64,000 nucleotides of DNA from Lentzea flava (GCF_014648475.1 NZ_BMRE01000001.1:310001-374000), one strand, 5' to 3'. Counted from the first letter of the stretch, positions 8,457-17,896 are shown. Translations and numbers: made by a program. The notes: generated by a model not told the origin, from the letters alone.

Positions 8457-9583
8457 CCGGCGCACCGACGCAGGCTGAACTGGACGCCGCGCGCCTGGTT
8501 CTCGACCGGATGGGTGTGACCGCCGAGGACCTGCTCAACTCGGTCAAACCGCCAGCCCCGACCTTTGCCGAGTACATCCCGGTCGTGGCCACAGCCGTTG
8601 GCGATGGCACCCGCCGCGCCTACAGCCCGTACTGGAACCGCGTGCTCGAGCAGTGGGCGGACATCTCGCTCAGCGACCGCACCCCAACAGATATCCAGCG
8701 GCTCGTCCAGCACATCAAGGCCAATCTCACCGTTCGACGTAACACCCGGAACGGCAACTCCGCCGCCGAGCACCTCATCGCCGCCCTGCGCTGCCTCTAC
8801 CGCCACGCCGTCAACGACGAACTCATCGACGAACGTTCCAACCCCGCCGCCAAGGTCCCCAAACCCCGGCGACAGCCCAGCAATCGACGGGCGTTGTCAG
8901 GCAAGCAGATGGACCAGCTCAACGACGTCGTCTCGACGACCGGCAACGACCCCCAACTCGACTCGCTGATCATCCGGTTTCACACCGAAACCGCCGCCCG
9001 ACGCGGCGGCGCCCTGGCACTGCGTCCCAGAGACCTCGACGAGGAGCAGTGCATGGTCCACCTCCGCGAGAAAGGCGAAACCTCCCGCTGGCAGCCCGTC
9101 TCCCCCACCCTGATGTGGCACCTGCTCCAGCACGTCGAACAGCGCGGCGCACCCATGAACGGCCGCCTGTTCCGCTACGCGGACGGCCGCCCGATCACCT
9201 ACCACCGCTACGACAACCTCTGGAGCCGCGTCGGCGAAAACCTCGCCTGGGCGGGCAAGCAAGGCGTCAGCACCCACTGGCTCCGCTACACCACGCTCAC
9301 GTGGGTCGAACGGCACTTCGGCTATGCCGTCGCCCGCGCCTATGCCGGACACAACGACACCAACACCGACGCGGGCAGCACTACTACCTACGTCCGCGCC
9401 ACCCTCGAGGAGATTGCGACGGCACTGGCCGCGCTCACTGCGGCCGCGGCCAGGTCGTGGAAGACAAAGAGTGGTGCGAGCTCGAAGGAACCTGCCCGCT
9501 GGTCAGTGCCGTTGTGCCAGTTCCACAGCGCGACCAGGTCGGGATGCAGTGGTTCGGGCAGGCGCGAACTCAGCTCGATGTAG
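8453..9583 (+). CDS. Tyrosine site-specific recombinase (integrase), altered 3' end
   Basis: 376 residues. A SAM-like core-binding domain (about 35-125) precedes a catalytic domain with the full residue set: R183/R184 (TAARRGG), K207 (REKGE), H275-x-x-R278 (THWLRYT), H300 (YAGHND) and nucleophile Y313 (TTTY). Family text stops at about residue 330 (ATALAALT). The last 46 residues read antisense through a SUKH-type remnant on the minus strand, so the natural 3' end was replaced by a deletion or recombination junction near 9440-9450. The catalytic core is intact and could still act. It is coupled to the AbrB gene by ATGA. Confidence 0.85.
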   Translation: MTGAPTQAELDAARLVLDRMGVTAEDLLNSVKPPAPTFAEYIPVVATAVGDGTRRAYSPYWNRVLEQWADISLSDRTPTDIQRLVQHIKANLTVRRNTRNGNSAAEHLIAALRCLYRHAVNDELIDERSNPAAKVPKPRRQPSNRRALSGKQMDQLNDVVSTTGNDPQLDSLIIRFHTETAARRGGALALRPRDLDEEQCMVHLREKGETSRWQPVSPTLMWHLLQHVEQRGAPMNGRLFRYADGRPITYHRYDNLWSRVGENLAWAGKQGVSTHWLRYTTLTWVERHFGYAVARAYAGHNDTNTDAGSTTTYVRATLEEIATALAALTAAAARSWKTKSGASSKEPARWSVPLCQFHSATRSGCSGSGRRELSSM

Positions 9584-9675
9584 GCCTCCGGCGTCGCTCC
9601 CGGCCTCAACGAGGCGTAGGTGCCGGGGGCTTTGCGCTGGATGAGCTCGCCGAGTTCGGTGAGCCTTGCTCGCAA
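9446..9675 (-). pseudogene. SUKH (SMI1/KNR4)-type immunity protein remnant
   Basis: The minus frame from TTG 9675 reads RLTELGELIQRKAPG, then LPEPLHPDLVALWNWHNGTD and FELAPLFVFHDLA, the N-terminal half of a SUKH-superfamily protein of the kind that acts as immunity to polymorphic toxins. The text stops being family-like near 9446, where it meets the integrase 3' end. The usual length is about 180 residues, so half is gone. No good start codon is present; an in-frame TGA lies just upstream. Confidence 0.55.
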
Positions 9676-9684
9676 CGCTCATCG

Positions 9685-10047
9685 CTATCCTCTGACCTCG
9701 ATTTCGTCGATCAGTGTCCATGCGGTGCCGCCGTTGACGCGTACTTTGACGAACCTGGCGTTTCTCGGCGAGTCGAGGATCGACCTGTACACCTTCGTCT
9801 GCATGCGCGCGCTCACCGCCGGCGTGGTGATCGCGTCGAGTGAGACGAAGCCCGAGTTCGGCGAGCCCGACACCAGATATTCGACGCTTTCCGGGAGGAA
9901 GGCGTAGTCCTGTCTGACCTGGAACCACCGGCTGGTGATCTCCTTGATGGGCTTGCAGCGCCGAGGTCGATAGTGAACCGGTGTTCGGGCTGCTGCCCAA
10001 ACGAACGGTCTACCGTGCTCCGAGCTCCGGCGGACGCTGCCACTCAT
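9685..10047 (-). pseudogene. F5/8 type C (discoidin-like) domain fragment, frameshifted
   Basis: The minus frame ends with IKEITSRWFQVRQDYAF, SVEYLVSGSP, ARFVKVRVNGG and AWTLIDEIEVRG, the last strands of a galactose-binding-like F5/8 type C domain. The preceding strand (RSFGQQPEHRFTIDLGA) lies in another frame, so a frameshift near 9960 splits the domain. Only the C-terminal part of a larger surface or secreted protein remains. Confidence 0.5.
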
Positions 10048-10794
10048 CGCTGCCGGAGTAGTTCATCCACATGTCAAGGCCGTCGCCGCCCACCGTGACG
10101 AACCACGAGCCGTCGTCCTGCTTGATCAGCCGGCGAACCCTCTTACCCTCGACGAGCACAACAGCTCGAACGCCCACTCGTACCAGACCGGCTGCCGCGC
10201 CTCGGCCCACACGTGGAACACCTCGACGTCTCCGGCGGCCAGCTTCAACGCCAGTGGCCCTTGCGGCGATCCATCCTTGCCGTGCCACGTGACGACCGGC
10301 GGCGATCCCCAGTCCAGATCGATGCTGAAACGCCGGGGTTCGACGGAGGCACCACCGGTGCCGCGGGCCAGAATCGCACCGCGGGTCACGGGCACCGCGC
10401 GATGCACGTGCACAAGGATGTTCTCAATGACAACCGCTGCATCCACCCTTGCCTGCAAGGTGATCTTCAGCGGCGTCCGGTACGCATCGAACGCGTTGTG
10501 CGCGCGAACCCATGTCGACCAGGTGTCGCGATCGGGAGGGATCTGGCCGCTCAGCCGCAAAGGGTCGTCGATGTAGACGGTCTCGCCGACCCAGTCCGGC
10601 ATTCCAGCCCAGATGATCGACCTGTCGCGCTCGCAATGCGTGATCAGCGGATCGACGTTCCAAGTTCGTCGCGAATGCTTCTCGAGCCAGGCGATGTGCG
10701 GGCGCACCAGAGCTCCGAGCGGCGCGCCGACCGCAACTCCCAGCAACGCGCCGACGATGAGCAGCTGCACCCTCCGACCCCACCGCCTATGCAC
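10010..10794 (-). pseudogene. Membrane-anchored hypothetical protein, frameshifted
   Basis: The first 222 residues contain an N-terminal hydrophobic helix (LLIVGALLGVAVGAPLGALV) and a beta-rich exterior domain of unknown family. After WYEWAFEL (about 10165) the frame ends within 12 codons, whereas another frame continues sensibly as VLVEGKRVRRLIKQDDGSW and YSGSDEWQRPP to 10010. One missing base near 10158-10165 explains both. The apparent N-terminus (GTG 10794, HRRWGRR) is in fact recombinase text from the gene upstream, so the true start was lost at that junction. Confidence 0.5.
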
Positions 10795-11403
10795 CGGACT
10801 CGGATGTCGGCCACCATCAACAAGCCGATAGCCATGCGGTGGCCGACCACCCAGGAAACGCCCCTACAGCCGCGTCTGAGACCGCATCGCCGCCAGCACC
10901 CGCTGCCGCGCCCTCGCCACCTCACGCTGCGCCTGAGCACCCAGCAACACCATCAACGCCTCATGCACCAGTCTCCCGAGTTCCACTGGGCCGCCCGCTT
11001 CTGGCAGCCATACCTCGATGTCCAGTGCGTTCAGCCGAGCCACGACCTCGCGGAACTGATCACCGTGAAACGCACGTTCGTACTCACCGACTACAACTGC
11101 GTCGAAGTCACGATCAGGGCCCGCGGCAGCCGCCAGCAACGCCGTGGCTTCCGGACGGTCCAGCCACGACCACCGCCGCGACACGCCCACATCGAAGAAC
11201 TCCGCGACGACAGAGCCGACACCCTCGATCAACTCATCCGACACGGCTCGCTGCCACGCACGCGACGTCTGCACATCCTGAAACGTGCTCGTCGACATCC
11301 GGCCGTAAAACGCAAAGCGCAGGCCAGGCTCCTCAGACGGTGCCGCTGGACGGCGACGTCCCGTCAACGCGGCAACCAGTTCGGCGTTCGTCAACGTGGC
11401 CAC
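10770..11403 (-). pseudogene. Serine recombinase fragment with in-frame TAG
   Basis: The ORF from ATG 11403 encodes the resolvase-type catalytic domain: FAFYGRMSTS with nucleophile S37, VVVGEYERAF, and a helical end REVARARQRVLAAM. A TAG at 10864-10866 stops it. The same frame then continues with GRFLGGRPPHGYRLVDGG, which is the conserved text following the catalytic domain in large actinomycete serine recombinases, where the TAG position is normally Gln (CAG). The large C-terminal DNA-binding region is missing: after HPSPVHRRWGRR the frame runs into an unrelated membrane protein at about 10770. It is inactive as an integrase. Confidence 0.7.
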
Positions 11404-11640
11404 AGACAGCTCCCTCGGTCAAAACCGAGACCCAGCTGCCAAAGGCATCGTGACGACGTCCTGTCCATCTCCACCCGAACAGACCAAGAGCGAGCCACAC
11501 TAGATATCGGGCCAGCTCCCCATCACGGCAAGCCAACCCAGATGTCACCTAACGGTGCAGCAGACCCGGCCGGCAGCCGGGCTAACGGTGTTTGTGGCGA
11601 ATGCCGTTGCGTGCTTCGCGAGTAAGACAACAGCGGAGAG
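11404..11640. other. Gap with hairpin 11565-11581
   Basis: 237 bases without a gene. CCCGGC-CGGCA-GCCGGG at 11565-11581 lies downstream of the minus-strand gene at 11641 and may terminate it. CTAACGGTG occurs twice around it (near 11549 and at 11582). Confidence 0.35.
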
Positions 11641-13236
11641 TCAGCTGGTCTTGCGGACCAGGTTGGTGTAGCCCGCCAAAGCGAGCGTGGCCAGACCCCA
11701 CACCGCAAGCTGTACGCCCCAGATCGCCACGGTGAAGGCTTGCCCTCGTCTGGACGTGGTGTCGAGGTCACAACGCCCACGCACGCCAGTCGTCGCTAAG
11801 GGCAGGCCTCGGTCCAAACCAAGACCTACAAGTTCGACTGAAGAGCACGGCACTCCAGATGCGGCGGCCCCAGCGCCAGCAGGTAGAACACGTTCCGCGG
11901 CATGGTGGCCAGGGCGAGTGTTGACCTGGCCAGCCCACCACCCCATCGCCCCGGCCACGATGAAGACCAAGAGGAGGGCTGCCGCCGTACGGCGGGCTCG
12001 ATAACCGTATCCGGCCAGCAAACCCCACAACCAATGGAACGAGCGGGTCAATCGCCCGGTGAGTGCATCAGGGCTGCGGCGGCGCAAGTCATCCTGCTGG
12101 GCAATAAGTATCCGGCGAACGTTGCTGTCGTGCCCGGCGGCCCGTTCAACAGCAGCCAAGCTCTGATAGGCCGAAGCGTGATACGCAGGAGTGTGGCAAC
12201 GAATCAGATGCAGCCACTCCCGCCAATCCGTCCCCTGACCGAGAGCTGCGTACGAAAGACCGTCGAGTCGTACCCGTCGTAGGTGCTCACATGTGGCGCC
12301 CTGTCCACGATCAGGACAAACCAGGCCTGGTGGAAGCGACATCGTGGTCTTGACTTCCATCTCCCACAAGTTCAGCAAGACGGCACCAGGCTGAGCGACA
12401 ACCTTAAGGTCAACCACTCCGCCACCGAACCCGTCGACACGGGCGCGAATTAGATTGACAATGCCATCCTCGTCGTCCCCGATGAGTCGGATACCTCCGC
12501 GTACGAATAGGAGACCGTCAATGTGAATGCGGCTGGCAGACACAGCAGGACCACCAGAGGCGGAAACCTCCATATCCTCCAGGTAGACATCGCCAGCGAT
12601 GTGGGCGCCGGTTAGGTTGATTGCACCGCCTACGCCGCGTCCGGCAATCCTGCCTCCCCTACGTATGTACAGTCCGCCCTCGACGCGGATGTTGCTGGCG
12701 TTCAGAGCGACGCCAGACGGGCTAATGACCTCTACATCCGTCATCTCGAAGTCGGCACCGATATGGGCGCCGGTCAGGTCGACCGTCCCACGCTCACCAG
12801 ATCCAGCGATCCGAACCCCATCCCACAGGAGCAGCGGGCCGTTGACACGAATGCCATAAGCGTCGATACCGGCGCACTGGCTGGCCTGGATCACCAGGTA
12901 AGGCAGCGTTGCGCACTTGGCCCGGATCTGCTTGTCAATCGCACAACCATTCAGCCACAGTCCCGCGACAGCGTGGACCATGTCGAGGTCTAACTCACCA
13001 ACGATCCGCGCTCTCGCCAACCGCACTCCACGCGGGTCCAAGTCGCCACGGCGACCAAGTAGTAGTTCCCGGATCAGCTCAGCTCGCACCAGACGGCTGC
13101 GAGCCGTGCTGGCGGCCAGTCTGCCAACGTCCATCTCGCCGCAGTCCAACCAGTTCCCGTGGCAGGCAGCCTCAACGAGCTGCTGCTCACGGTCGGAAAG
13201 ATCGGCAAGTAACTTAGTCGGCGCTGGCTCAGTCAC
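11641..13236 (-). CDS. Pentapeptide-like repeat membrane protein
   Basis: 531 residues from ATG 13236. The N-terminal 80 residues are helical (LLADLSDREQQLVEAACHG). Residues about 85-330 form a repetitive beta-helix-like region (VDLTGAHIGADFEM, INLTGAHIAGDVYL, VNLIRARVDGF), similar to pentapeptide-repeat architecture. After a basic helical linker come two membrane helices (AALLLVFIVAGAMGWWAG at about 420 and IWGVQLAVWGLATLALAGY near the end). Actinomycetes encode many such proteins; their function is unknown and database labels such as oxidoreductase are unsupported. It is intact and probably monocistronic. Confidence 0.7.
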   Translation of the reverse strand: MTEPAPTKLLADLSDREQQLVEAACHGNWLDCGEMDVGRLAASTARSRLVRAELIRELLLGRRGDLDPRGVRLARARIVGELDLDMVHAVAGLWLNGCAIDKQIRAKCATLPYLVIQASQCAGIDAYGIRVNGPLLLWDGVRIAGSGERGTVDLTGAHIGADFEMTDVEVISPSGVALNASNIRVEGGLYIRRGGRIAGRGVGGAINLTGAHIAGDVYLEDMEVSASGGPAVSASRIHIDGLLFVRGGIRLIGDDEDGIVNLIRARVDGFGGGVVDLKVVAQPGAVLLNLWEMEVKTTMSLPPGLVCPDRGQGATCEHLRRVRLDGLSYAALGQGTDWREWLHLIRCHTPAYHASAYQSLAAVERAAGHDSNVRRILIAQQDDLRRRSPDALTGRLTRSFHWLWGLLAGYGYRARRTAAALLLVFIVAGAMGWWAGQVNTRPGHHAAERVLPAGAGAAASGVPCSSVELVGLGLDRGLPLATTGVRGRCDLDTTSRRGQAFTVAIWGVQLAVWGLATLALAGYTNLVRKTS

Positions 13237-13687
13237 CTACGGATCATGCCTGTATTCCAGGAGAGCCCGCAGGACTTCCACAGATCGCCGCCCTGATCAC
13301 CGAGCCTCAGGCCGGGGTGCGGTCGCTGGCCGACATCGCGAATCCGGCGGCGGTGTGCGCCTACGTCACCGAGTTGGCGGAGGTCTCCAACGCTGGCGAG
13401 CGCTACGCCTAGTCCTCCGGGTGCCGCTGGCCACCTGGCCAGCGCTGAGCCGCACCTGTTGCCGCACAGAACGCAGGGGACTTGCAGGAAGGTGCCGAGT
13501 TGGAACAAGGTCACGTGCATGACGGCGCAAGCGAGACCCGCTGCGCCACAGCACACAACGCGTCAACCCGACGCTCACCAGCGCGTGCACACCAGATGCG
13601 AGACACACGGAAAGTGCACACCTAAGCCGCGACGTCGCCGATCACGCCGGGAAGTGCATCGTGCGGTCGGCAAGAAGACTCGACACC
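13237..13687. other. Gap with possible gene fragments
   Basis: No complete gene. A plus-strand frame ending at TAG 13410-13412 reads IAALITEPQAGVRSLADIAN and VCAYVTELAEV, protein-like text that I cannot place, with no start. The rest up to the IS5-type remnant shows nothing recognisable. Confidence 0.3.
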
Positions 13688-13837
13688 GTCCACAAGAGCG
13701 TCCGCGCACGGGTCGAGCACGCCATGCCGCACATGAAGTCCTGGAACATCCTGCGCAACTGTCGCTGCAAACCCGACGGCGTCTGGCACACCACCCGAGG
13801 CGTCGCCCAGATGCGCAACCTGGCCATGACGCCCTGA
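13688..13837 (+). pseudogene. IS5-family transposase 3' remnant
   Basis: The frame reads VHKSVRARVEHAMPHMKSWN, then ILRNCRCKPDGVWHTTRGVAQMRNLAM and stop. This is the C-terminal end of an IS5-type DDE transposase, including the conserved ARVEHA...K..W and final R.HNLA text with the catalytic Glu in VEHA. Upstream in frame only about 20 further plausible codons exist. No inverted repeat pair could be assigned. Confidence 0.55.
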
Positions 13838-14163
13838 ACGATCACGACGACAGATGATGTCGCTGCCACACCTGCCCGCCAAGAAGCTTGATCATTACGG
13901 GACAACCTTTAGCACGGGCACAACGGGAAAACAGCGGTTCCAATGATCTCGGAGACGAGTTAGGGCAAGGTCGTCATGGTCAGAATGCCAATGCGCTTTC
14001 ACCGTTCTGCAAGTCGGCGCGACAACCCCCCTAACTCCTGTTCCCTGGGCACCATGGAAGGCCGCACCAGCCATCTTCACGGTCGCCACCGCGGTTCCAG
14101 GCCGGCACGGTCCTGCGTGCGGTGAAGCGCCCCGACCGCGAAAATCTCAGCGAGCACGCGTGG
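13838..14163. other. Gap without recognisable features
   Basis: About 325 bases between the transposase remnant and the convergent DUF4365 gene. I see no gene, strong hairpin or operator. It may contain the lost end of the IS5-type element. Confidence 0.4.
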
Positions 14164-16944
14164 TCACCAAGAGGGCGCCGTGTTGCCATCGGCATCGAGC
14201 CCCAGAGTGAGCAGGGCGTCATCCTTCCGCGCCTGGGCCAGCGCAGCCCACGCCGACTCGCTCGAGCCGTACCCCTGCCAGTCCGACGTCATGTTCACCG
14301 CGCACAACGCCAGCCGATCGGCTTCGGCTCGGTTTCCTCGTTCGGCGAGCTCACGGCTGAGTTGCTCCAGGCCGTCAGAAGATCCCGCCTCGGCCGCGCG
14401 GTACGCCAGTACCTCCGCCTCCGCGAAATCTCCGCGTTTCGCGTGGTAACCGGCCAGCGTGGCGTACGCGTCGGCCACCTCGTACATCGTCCCTTCGAGG
14501 TCGTCGTCGGCGTGGCTCACGGCGACGTTCACCTCGGCGGGCTCCGGTTCGTCGCTGGGTGCGGGCCGCATATCCGTGTGGAGATAAGCGACCAGGTGTT
14601 CCTCGTCCAACCTTCGCAGAACGAATTCCAGCTCGCGTACGACCGTCGCCGAATGGGTCTGCGCGAACGCAGCCAGCCGGCGCGCGATCACTTCATGATC
14701 GTGGATGTCCGTCGGAGCGTGACCGAGATCGATTCCCACCTGGTCCAGGACAACCTTGATGGCAGAGGGGTAGTCACGAAGGCTGATCCGCGTCAGTGCC
14801 ACCCGCAAGGCCTCCTCGACGCTCTTCGGCAGACCGACACGATCGAGCAAACGTGCTGCTTGCGGCTTTCTGTCATGCTGCGCCCACCGGTCCGCGAGTT
14901 CCACAGCCGCCTGCGAATGACCGGAGCCCAACAGCACGAGCGCCACTTCCTCCGCTTCGTCGTGATCATCCACCTCGTCCAGTTCGAGAGCGAACCGCGT
15001 CATCGCAGCGGCTCTCATGTGATCAGGCAGGCTGGCGACCATCGCTCGTGCCTCTCCTTGGTCTTCTATGGCACGCCATCCCGCAATCGAGACCACGGCC
15101 TTCCACGAGCCCAGCTCCACTGCCTTTCGCGCGAGCGCCTCAGCGCCTTCGCTGTCTCCTGCCCGTTCCAGGGTTGTCGCGAGTTCGTCGAGTGCGTCAA
15201 CGTCGCCGCCTTCAGCAGCTTCCCAGAGCAGCTGTTGCACGAAGGGGTCGTGCTCGCCACCGCGTCCGCGACGCCACATCGCCAGCGACTTCAGTGCGTC
15301 CGCGTACCCCAGTTCCGCCGCGCGTCGCGCCAGGGTCTCCGCTTGTTGCCGCGCTCCCTTCCGCTCGCAGTGCATTGCGATCGCGTACAGGCCCTCGCCG
15401 CCGACCTCCGTACCGACCGCCTCGTACAACCGGGCGGCGATCTGCATTCGAAGCCGCGCCGCCGCGCTTTCCGCGAGTCTCACGCGGTTGTCGGTCCTAA
15501 GATCACTCTCCATCGCCGCGGTCCAGAAGCCCTCGGGTGGAAACTCGAATATGCGGCTCGTGCGCCCCTCTTCGTCGAGGACGTCGTCCAAGCGGTAGCC
15601 GAGGGCGCTTAGGCGCAGAACCGGTTCGCTGGCGACGCCGGGAGCGATGAGGTCCGCGATCGCTGTGCCGAACCACGACGGATCATCAGCCGACTGCTCG
15701 GCTTCCTCGGAGTTCAGGTAGCAGCGTGCCGCAGCGCTCAGGAAGTCCTCGGACAGGATTTCCTCATGCCCGAGGCGGCGGGCGTCCATGGCCGCGTGGA
15801 TGATCGCCTGTTGTGCGGGGCAAGCGGTTTTATACCGGCGCAACAGCTCTGGAGCGCCGGCGAGGTACTGGGTGACGTTGGTGCCGGTCGCACGGTTCGC
15901 TGCTGCTGCGAGTAGTCGGTCCCCTGATCTCCGCGCCTCGGCCACCTCCGCGTTGGTGAAGGTGTCGGGAACTCTCACGTAGCCGCCCTCGATCAGTCGC
16001 CGGGCCGCGACCAGCTCGTCTGATTTCTCCGGTGCTGGTTTTGCCGTGATCTGCGCCCAGTACCGGTGCCACAGCGTCGCCATCACGAGCACCGGACCGC
16101 GGGTTTCGTCTGCCAGGAGCTCCCGTAGTGCTGTCGCGATCGCCGCTCGCAGAGAGGGATCCGGTTCCAATAGGTACCGCTGCGCCTCGTTGAGCCAGAC
16201 CACCGTCCGCGGGCCCACCCGACCGAGCTCGTGGAGAAAACGCCTGGGCGGCAGCGGGTTCACCGCCGGCCACACCTGCCAGCCGGACTCGGCGAGGCTC
16301 GTCGTGGCGGGCTCCATCGGGACGGGTCGGTGCAGTGCCTCGTACAGAGCCCTGGTCTTTCCCGCTCCGGATATGGCGACGAGGACGGCGATCCCAGACT
16401 TGGCCTGGGGCCCCATGGCGTCTTCGAGCAGTTCGTTTAGCCGCGCGTCATGCGCACGGAACCGGTACTCGGAAAGTTCCAATGGCGTGTGAACGCTCGA
16501 AAGCGTGCCATGCACCTCCAGCGCACCCGCGTCGAGTTCGCCGATTGGTACTCCAACATGCCCGCGAGCCTCGAGCGCTGCGACCTCCGCCACTTCCCGC
16601 AGCGGCACCACCGCGGACGCGTCGAGCACGTGGGTGCTCGGTACCAGCAGCTTCCACCCCCGCTTTCGGCTCTTGATCAGAGTCGACGCCGAGACGTGCT
16701 GCCAATAGCACGTGGAGCTCTCGTTGTCGGCCAGCACGACGATGACCGGGATCGAATGGCTGAGCCAGTACTCGACGTGGTCTTGGTCCGGTCGGAACCA
16801 CCAGCCGCCCTCGGCCGGGGACTCGAACCAGCTTCGGCCGCTCTTGATCTGCACGGCCAGAAGGAGACCGAGCGACTTGCCGTCTTCGACGATCTCGAAG
16901 TGTGCATCGATGCCGAGGTCTTCCTCTCCCGGCTCGCGGAACAC
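14164..16944 (-). CDS. DUF4365-P-loop NTPase-TPR protein (STAND-type conflict protein)
   Basis: 926 residues as read from GTG 16944. Residues 1-120 are a DUF4365 nuclease-like domain with GID (D13) and VQIKSG (Q32, K34), a PD-(D/E)xK-type core. A P-loop follows (AISGAGKT, 190-197) with a Walker B-like VVWLNEAQ at 248-255. From about residue 470 on, repeated helix pairs (AETLARRAAELGYADALKSLAMW; AEALARKAVELGSWKA; AEVLAYRAAEAGSSDGLEQLS) give TPR/Sel1-like sensor repeats. Effector-NTPase-repeat order is that of STAND immune and conflict proteins. The expected DUF4365 start (VGVALTELAVG) lies upstream in another frame from GTG 17024, joining DLHWVFREPG if one base is restored near 16962, so the N-terminus is either frameshifted or starts internally. 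It lies directly downstream of a truncated hydrolase. Confidence 0.7.
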   Translation of the reverse strand: MFREPGEEDLGIDAHFEIVEDGKSLGLLLAVQIKSGRSWFESPAEGGWWFRPDQDHVEYWLSHSIPVIVVLADNESSTCYWQHVSASTLIKSRKRGWKLLVPSTHVLDASAVVPLREVAEVAALEARGHVGVPIGELDAGALEVHGTLSSVHTPLELSEYRFRAHDARLNELLEDAMGPQAKSGIAVLVAISGAGKTRALYEALHRPVPMEPATTSLAESGWQVWPAVNPLPPRRFLHELGRVGPRTVVWLNEAQRYLLEPDPSLRAAIATALRELLADETRGPVLVMATLWHRYWAQITAKPAPEKSDELVAARRLIEGGYVRVPDTFTNAEVAEARRSGDRLLAAAANRATGTNVTQYLAGAPELLRRYKTACPAQQAIIHAAMDARRLGHEEILSEDFLSAAARCYLNSEEAEQSADDPSWFGTAIADLIAPGVASEPVLRLSALGYRLDDVLDEEGRTSRIFEFPPEGFWTAAMESDLRTDNRVRLAESAAARLRMQIAARLYEAVGTEVGGEGLYAIAMHCERKGARQQAETLARRAAELGYADALKSLAMWRRGRGGEHDPFVQQLLWEAAEGGDVDALDELATTLERAGDSEGAEALARKAVELGSWKAVVSIAGWRAIEDQGEARAMVASLPDHMRAAAMTRFALELDEVDDHDEAEEVALVLLGSGHSQAAVELADRWAQHDRKPQAARLLDRVGLPKSVEEALRVALTRISLRDYPSAIKVVLDQVGIDLGHAPTDIHDHEVIARRLAAFAQTHSATVVRELEFVLRRLDEEHLVAYLHTDMRPAPSDEPEPAEVNVAVSHADDDLEGTMYEVADAYATLAGYHAKRGDFAEAEVLAYRAAEAGSSDGLEQLSRELAERGNRAEADRLALCAVNMTSDWQGYGSSESAWAALAQARKDDALLTLGLDADGNTAPSW

Positions 16945-17020
16945 CCAGTGCAGGTCCCGACGGCGAGCTCGGTCAGCGCCACGCCGACTCGACTGATCCT
17001 CGAACTTTCCGTACGGCGGG

Positions 17021-17272
17021 TCACGAAGCCGGCGCCGCTGCGACGGGCCGGCCGATCTCGGCCTTGGTCAGTTGCCCCGCGCGGTGGACGCAGCCGTCGT
17101 GGAACGCGATGCGTGCGTTGGCCGCTGTGCCGTTCCGCCAGATGCGATCAGCAGGCTCCGCGTCCCCCGCAGTGCGGATGCCGCAAGCGAGGGCGGGCAA
17201 CCAGGTGCTCCCCGAGATGTCCGCAGAGCACTGTCCCTGCGCGATTCCGTACACGAGGATGATCTCAGCCAC
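17021..17272 (-). pseudogene. Alpha/beta-hydrolase N-terminal remnant
   Basis: 83 residues from ATG 17272: MAEIILVYGIAQGQCSAD, then TWLPALACGIRTAGD and ADRIWRNGTAANARIAF. This is the start of the actinomycete alpha/beta-hydrolase family that often accompanies conflict NTPases, with Y in place of the usual H of VHGI. It stops before the nucleophile elbow, so it cannot be an active hydrolase. Its TGA overlaps GTG 17024, the probable original start of the DUF4365 gene, as GTGA. An internal deletion may have brought the two together. Confidence 0.5.
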
Positions 17273-17283
17273 GCTCCGTAGTA

Positions 17284-17675
17284 TGGCGAAACTTGGCCGT
17301 CATTACGGTGCACACCGCAATCTTGATCGCCTGAGGGGGCGCCTGGCGCTGGTGCGGGGTCGCCGTCCGCGCGCACACCTCGGTGCGGTGCTCACATCGA
17401 AGCTGGGAAGGTGTTCGCCCGCCCTGCCCGGAGGGCCGGTGCTGGTACGACCGAGTGCTCTTGAGCTCGCCGGCGCGCTGCCTCGTGGCCAAGGACAGCT
17501 TGGTGCTCGATTCGCAGTGGGCCTTGCTCGTAGGGACGTCCCGTACGTTGGCAAGCGCTGGGTCAACCAGCTCGCCGAATATGACCGTGACCAGGGCATT
17601 TCCTACTGGACGAAGAACTACCGCACCGGGATCGAGCTCGAAGATCTCGAGGCACTCAACCGCCGCTTCCCTTAA
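17284..17675 (+). pseudogene. Possible gene remnant, unknown family
   Basis: From ATG 17284 a plus frame runs to TAA 17675. Its first part is arginine-rich and not protein-like, but the last 45 codons (YVGKRWVNQLAEYDRDQGIS, YWTKNYRTGIELEDLEALNR) look like genuine coding text. Another frame upstream (KDSLVLDSQWALL) also looks coding, which suggests a broken gene. I do not recognise it. Confidence 0.3.
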
Positions 17676-17705
17676 TACCACCCGATCTTCACGCTCGGCA
17701 AGGCC

Positions 17706-17896
17706 GTGTGCATGCCGAAAACTACGTCCATGCAGCTCAAGGCGCATGGTGATACTCGTGGATGCCTCATCCGAGAAGATCACGTCGGTCTATGATGAGG
17801 CGTTAGGCTGAGGCCGGTCCTGCAGGGTGTGGCGCGCCAGCGAGCGATCGGCGGGCTCGGTGCTCGCTGTACTGTCGCTCGTACTCACGCAGCCCC
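17706..17896. mobile_element. Partial third copy of the 1208-bp insertion sequence
   Basis: The segment repeats, with divergence, the left end of the IS copies: GTGTGCATGCCGAAAACTAC, then GATACTCGTGGATGC and the antisense transposase C-terminus as far as CTCGTACTCACGCAG. The match stops right where the intact left end of copy A begins (17897). Copy A therefore appears to have inserted into, or recombined with, an older copy whose remainder is missing. Confidence 0.6.

Noticed and set aside
7755..8465. Minus-strand frame of 236 codons
   Set aside because: Complement of the AbrB gene and the palindromic leader; no motif, Arg/Gly-rich.
10213..11625. Plus-strand frame of 470 codons
   Set aside because: Antisense to the membrane-protein and recombinase remnants, whose minus-strand text is recognisable.
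14122..15612. Long plus-strand reading frame of 496 codons
   Set aside because: Antisense to the DUF4365-NTPase gene; its text is Arg/Pro-rich without motifs, as expected from high-G+C shadow frames.
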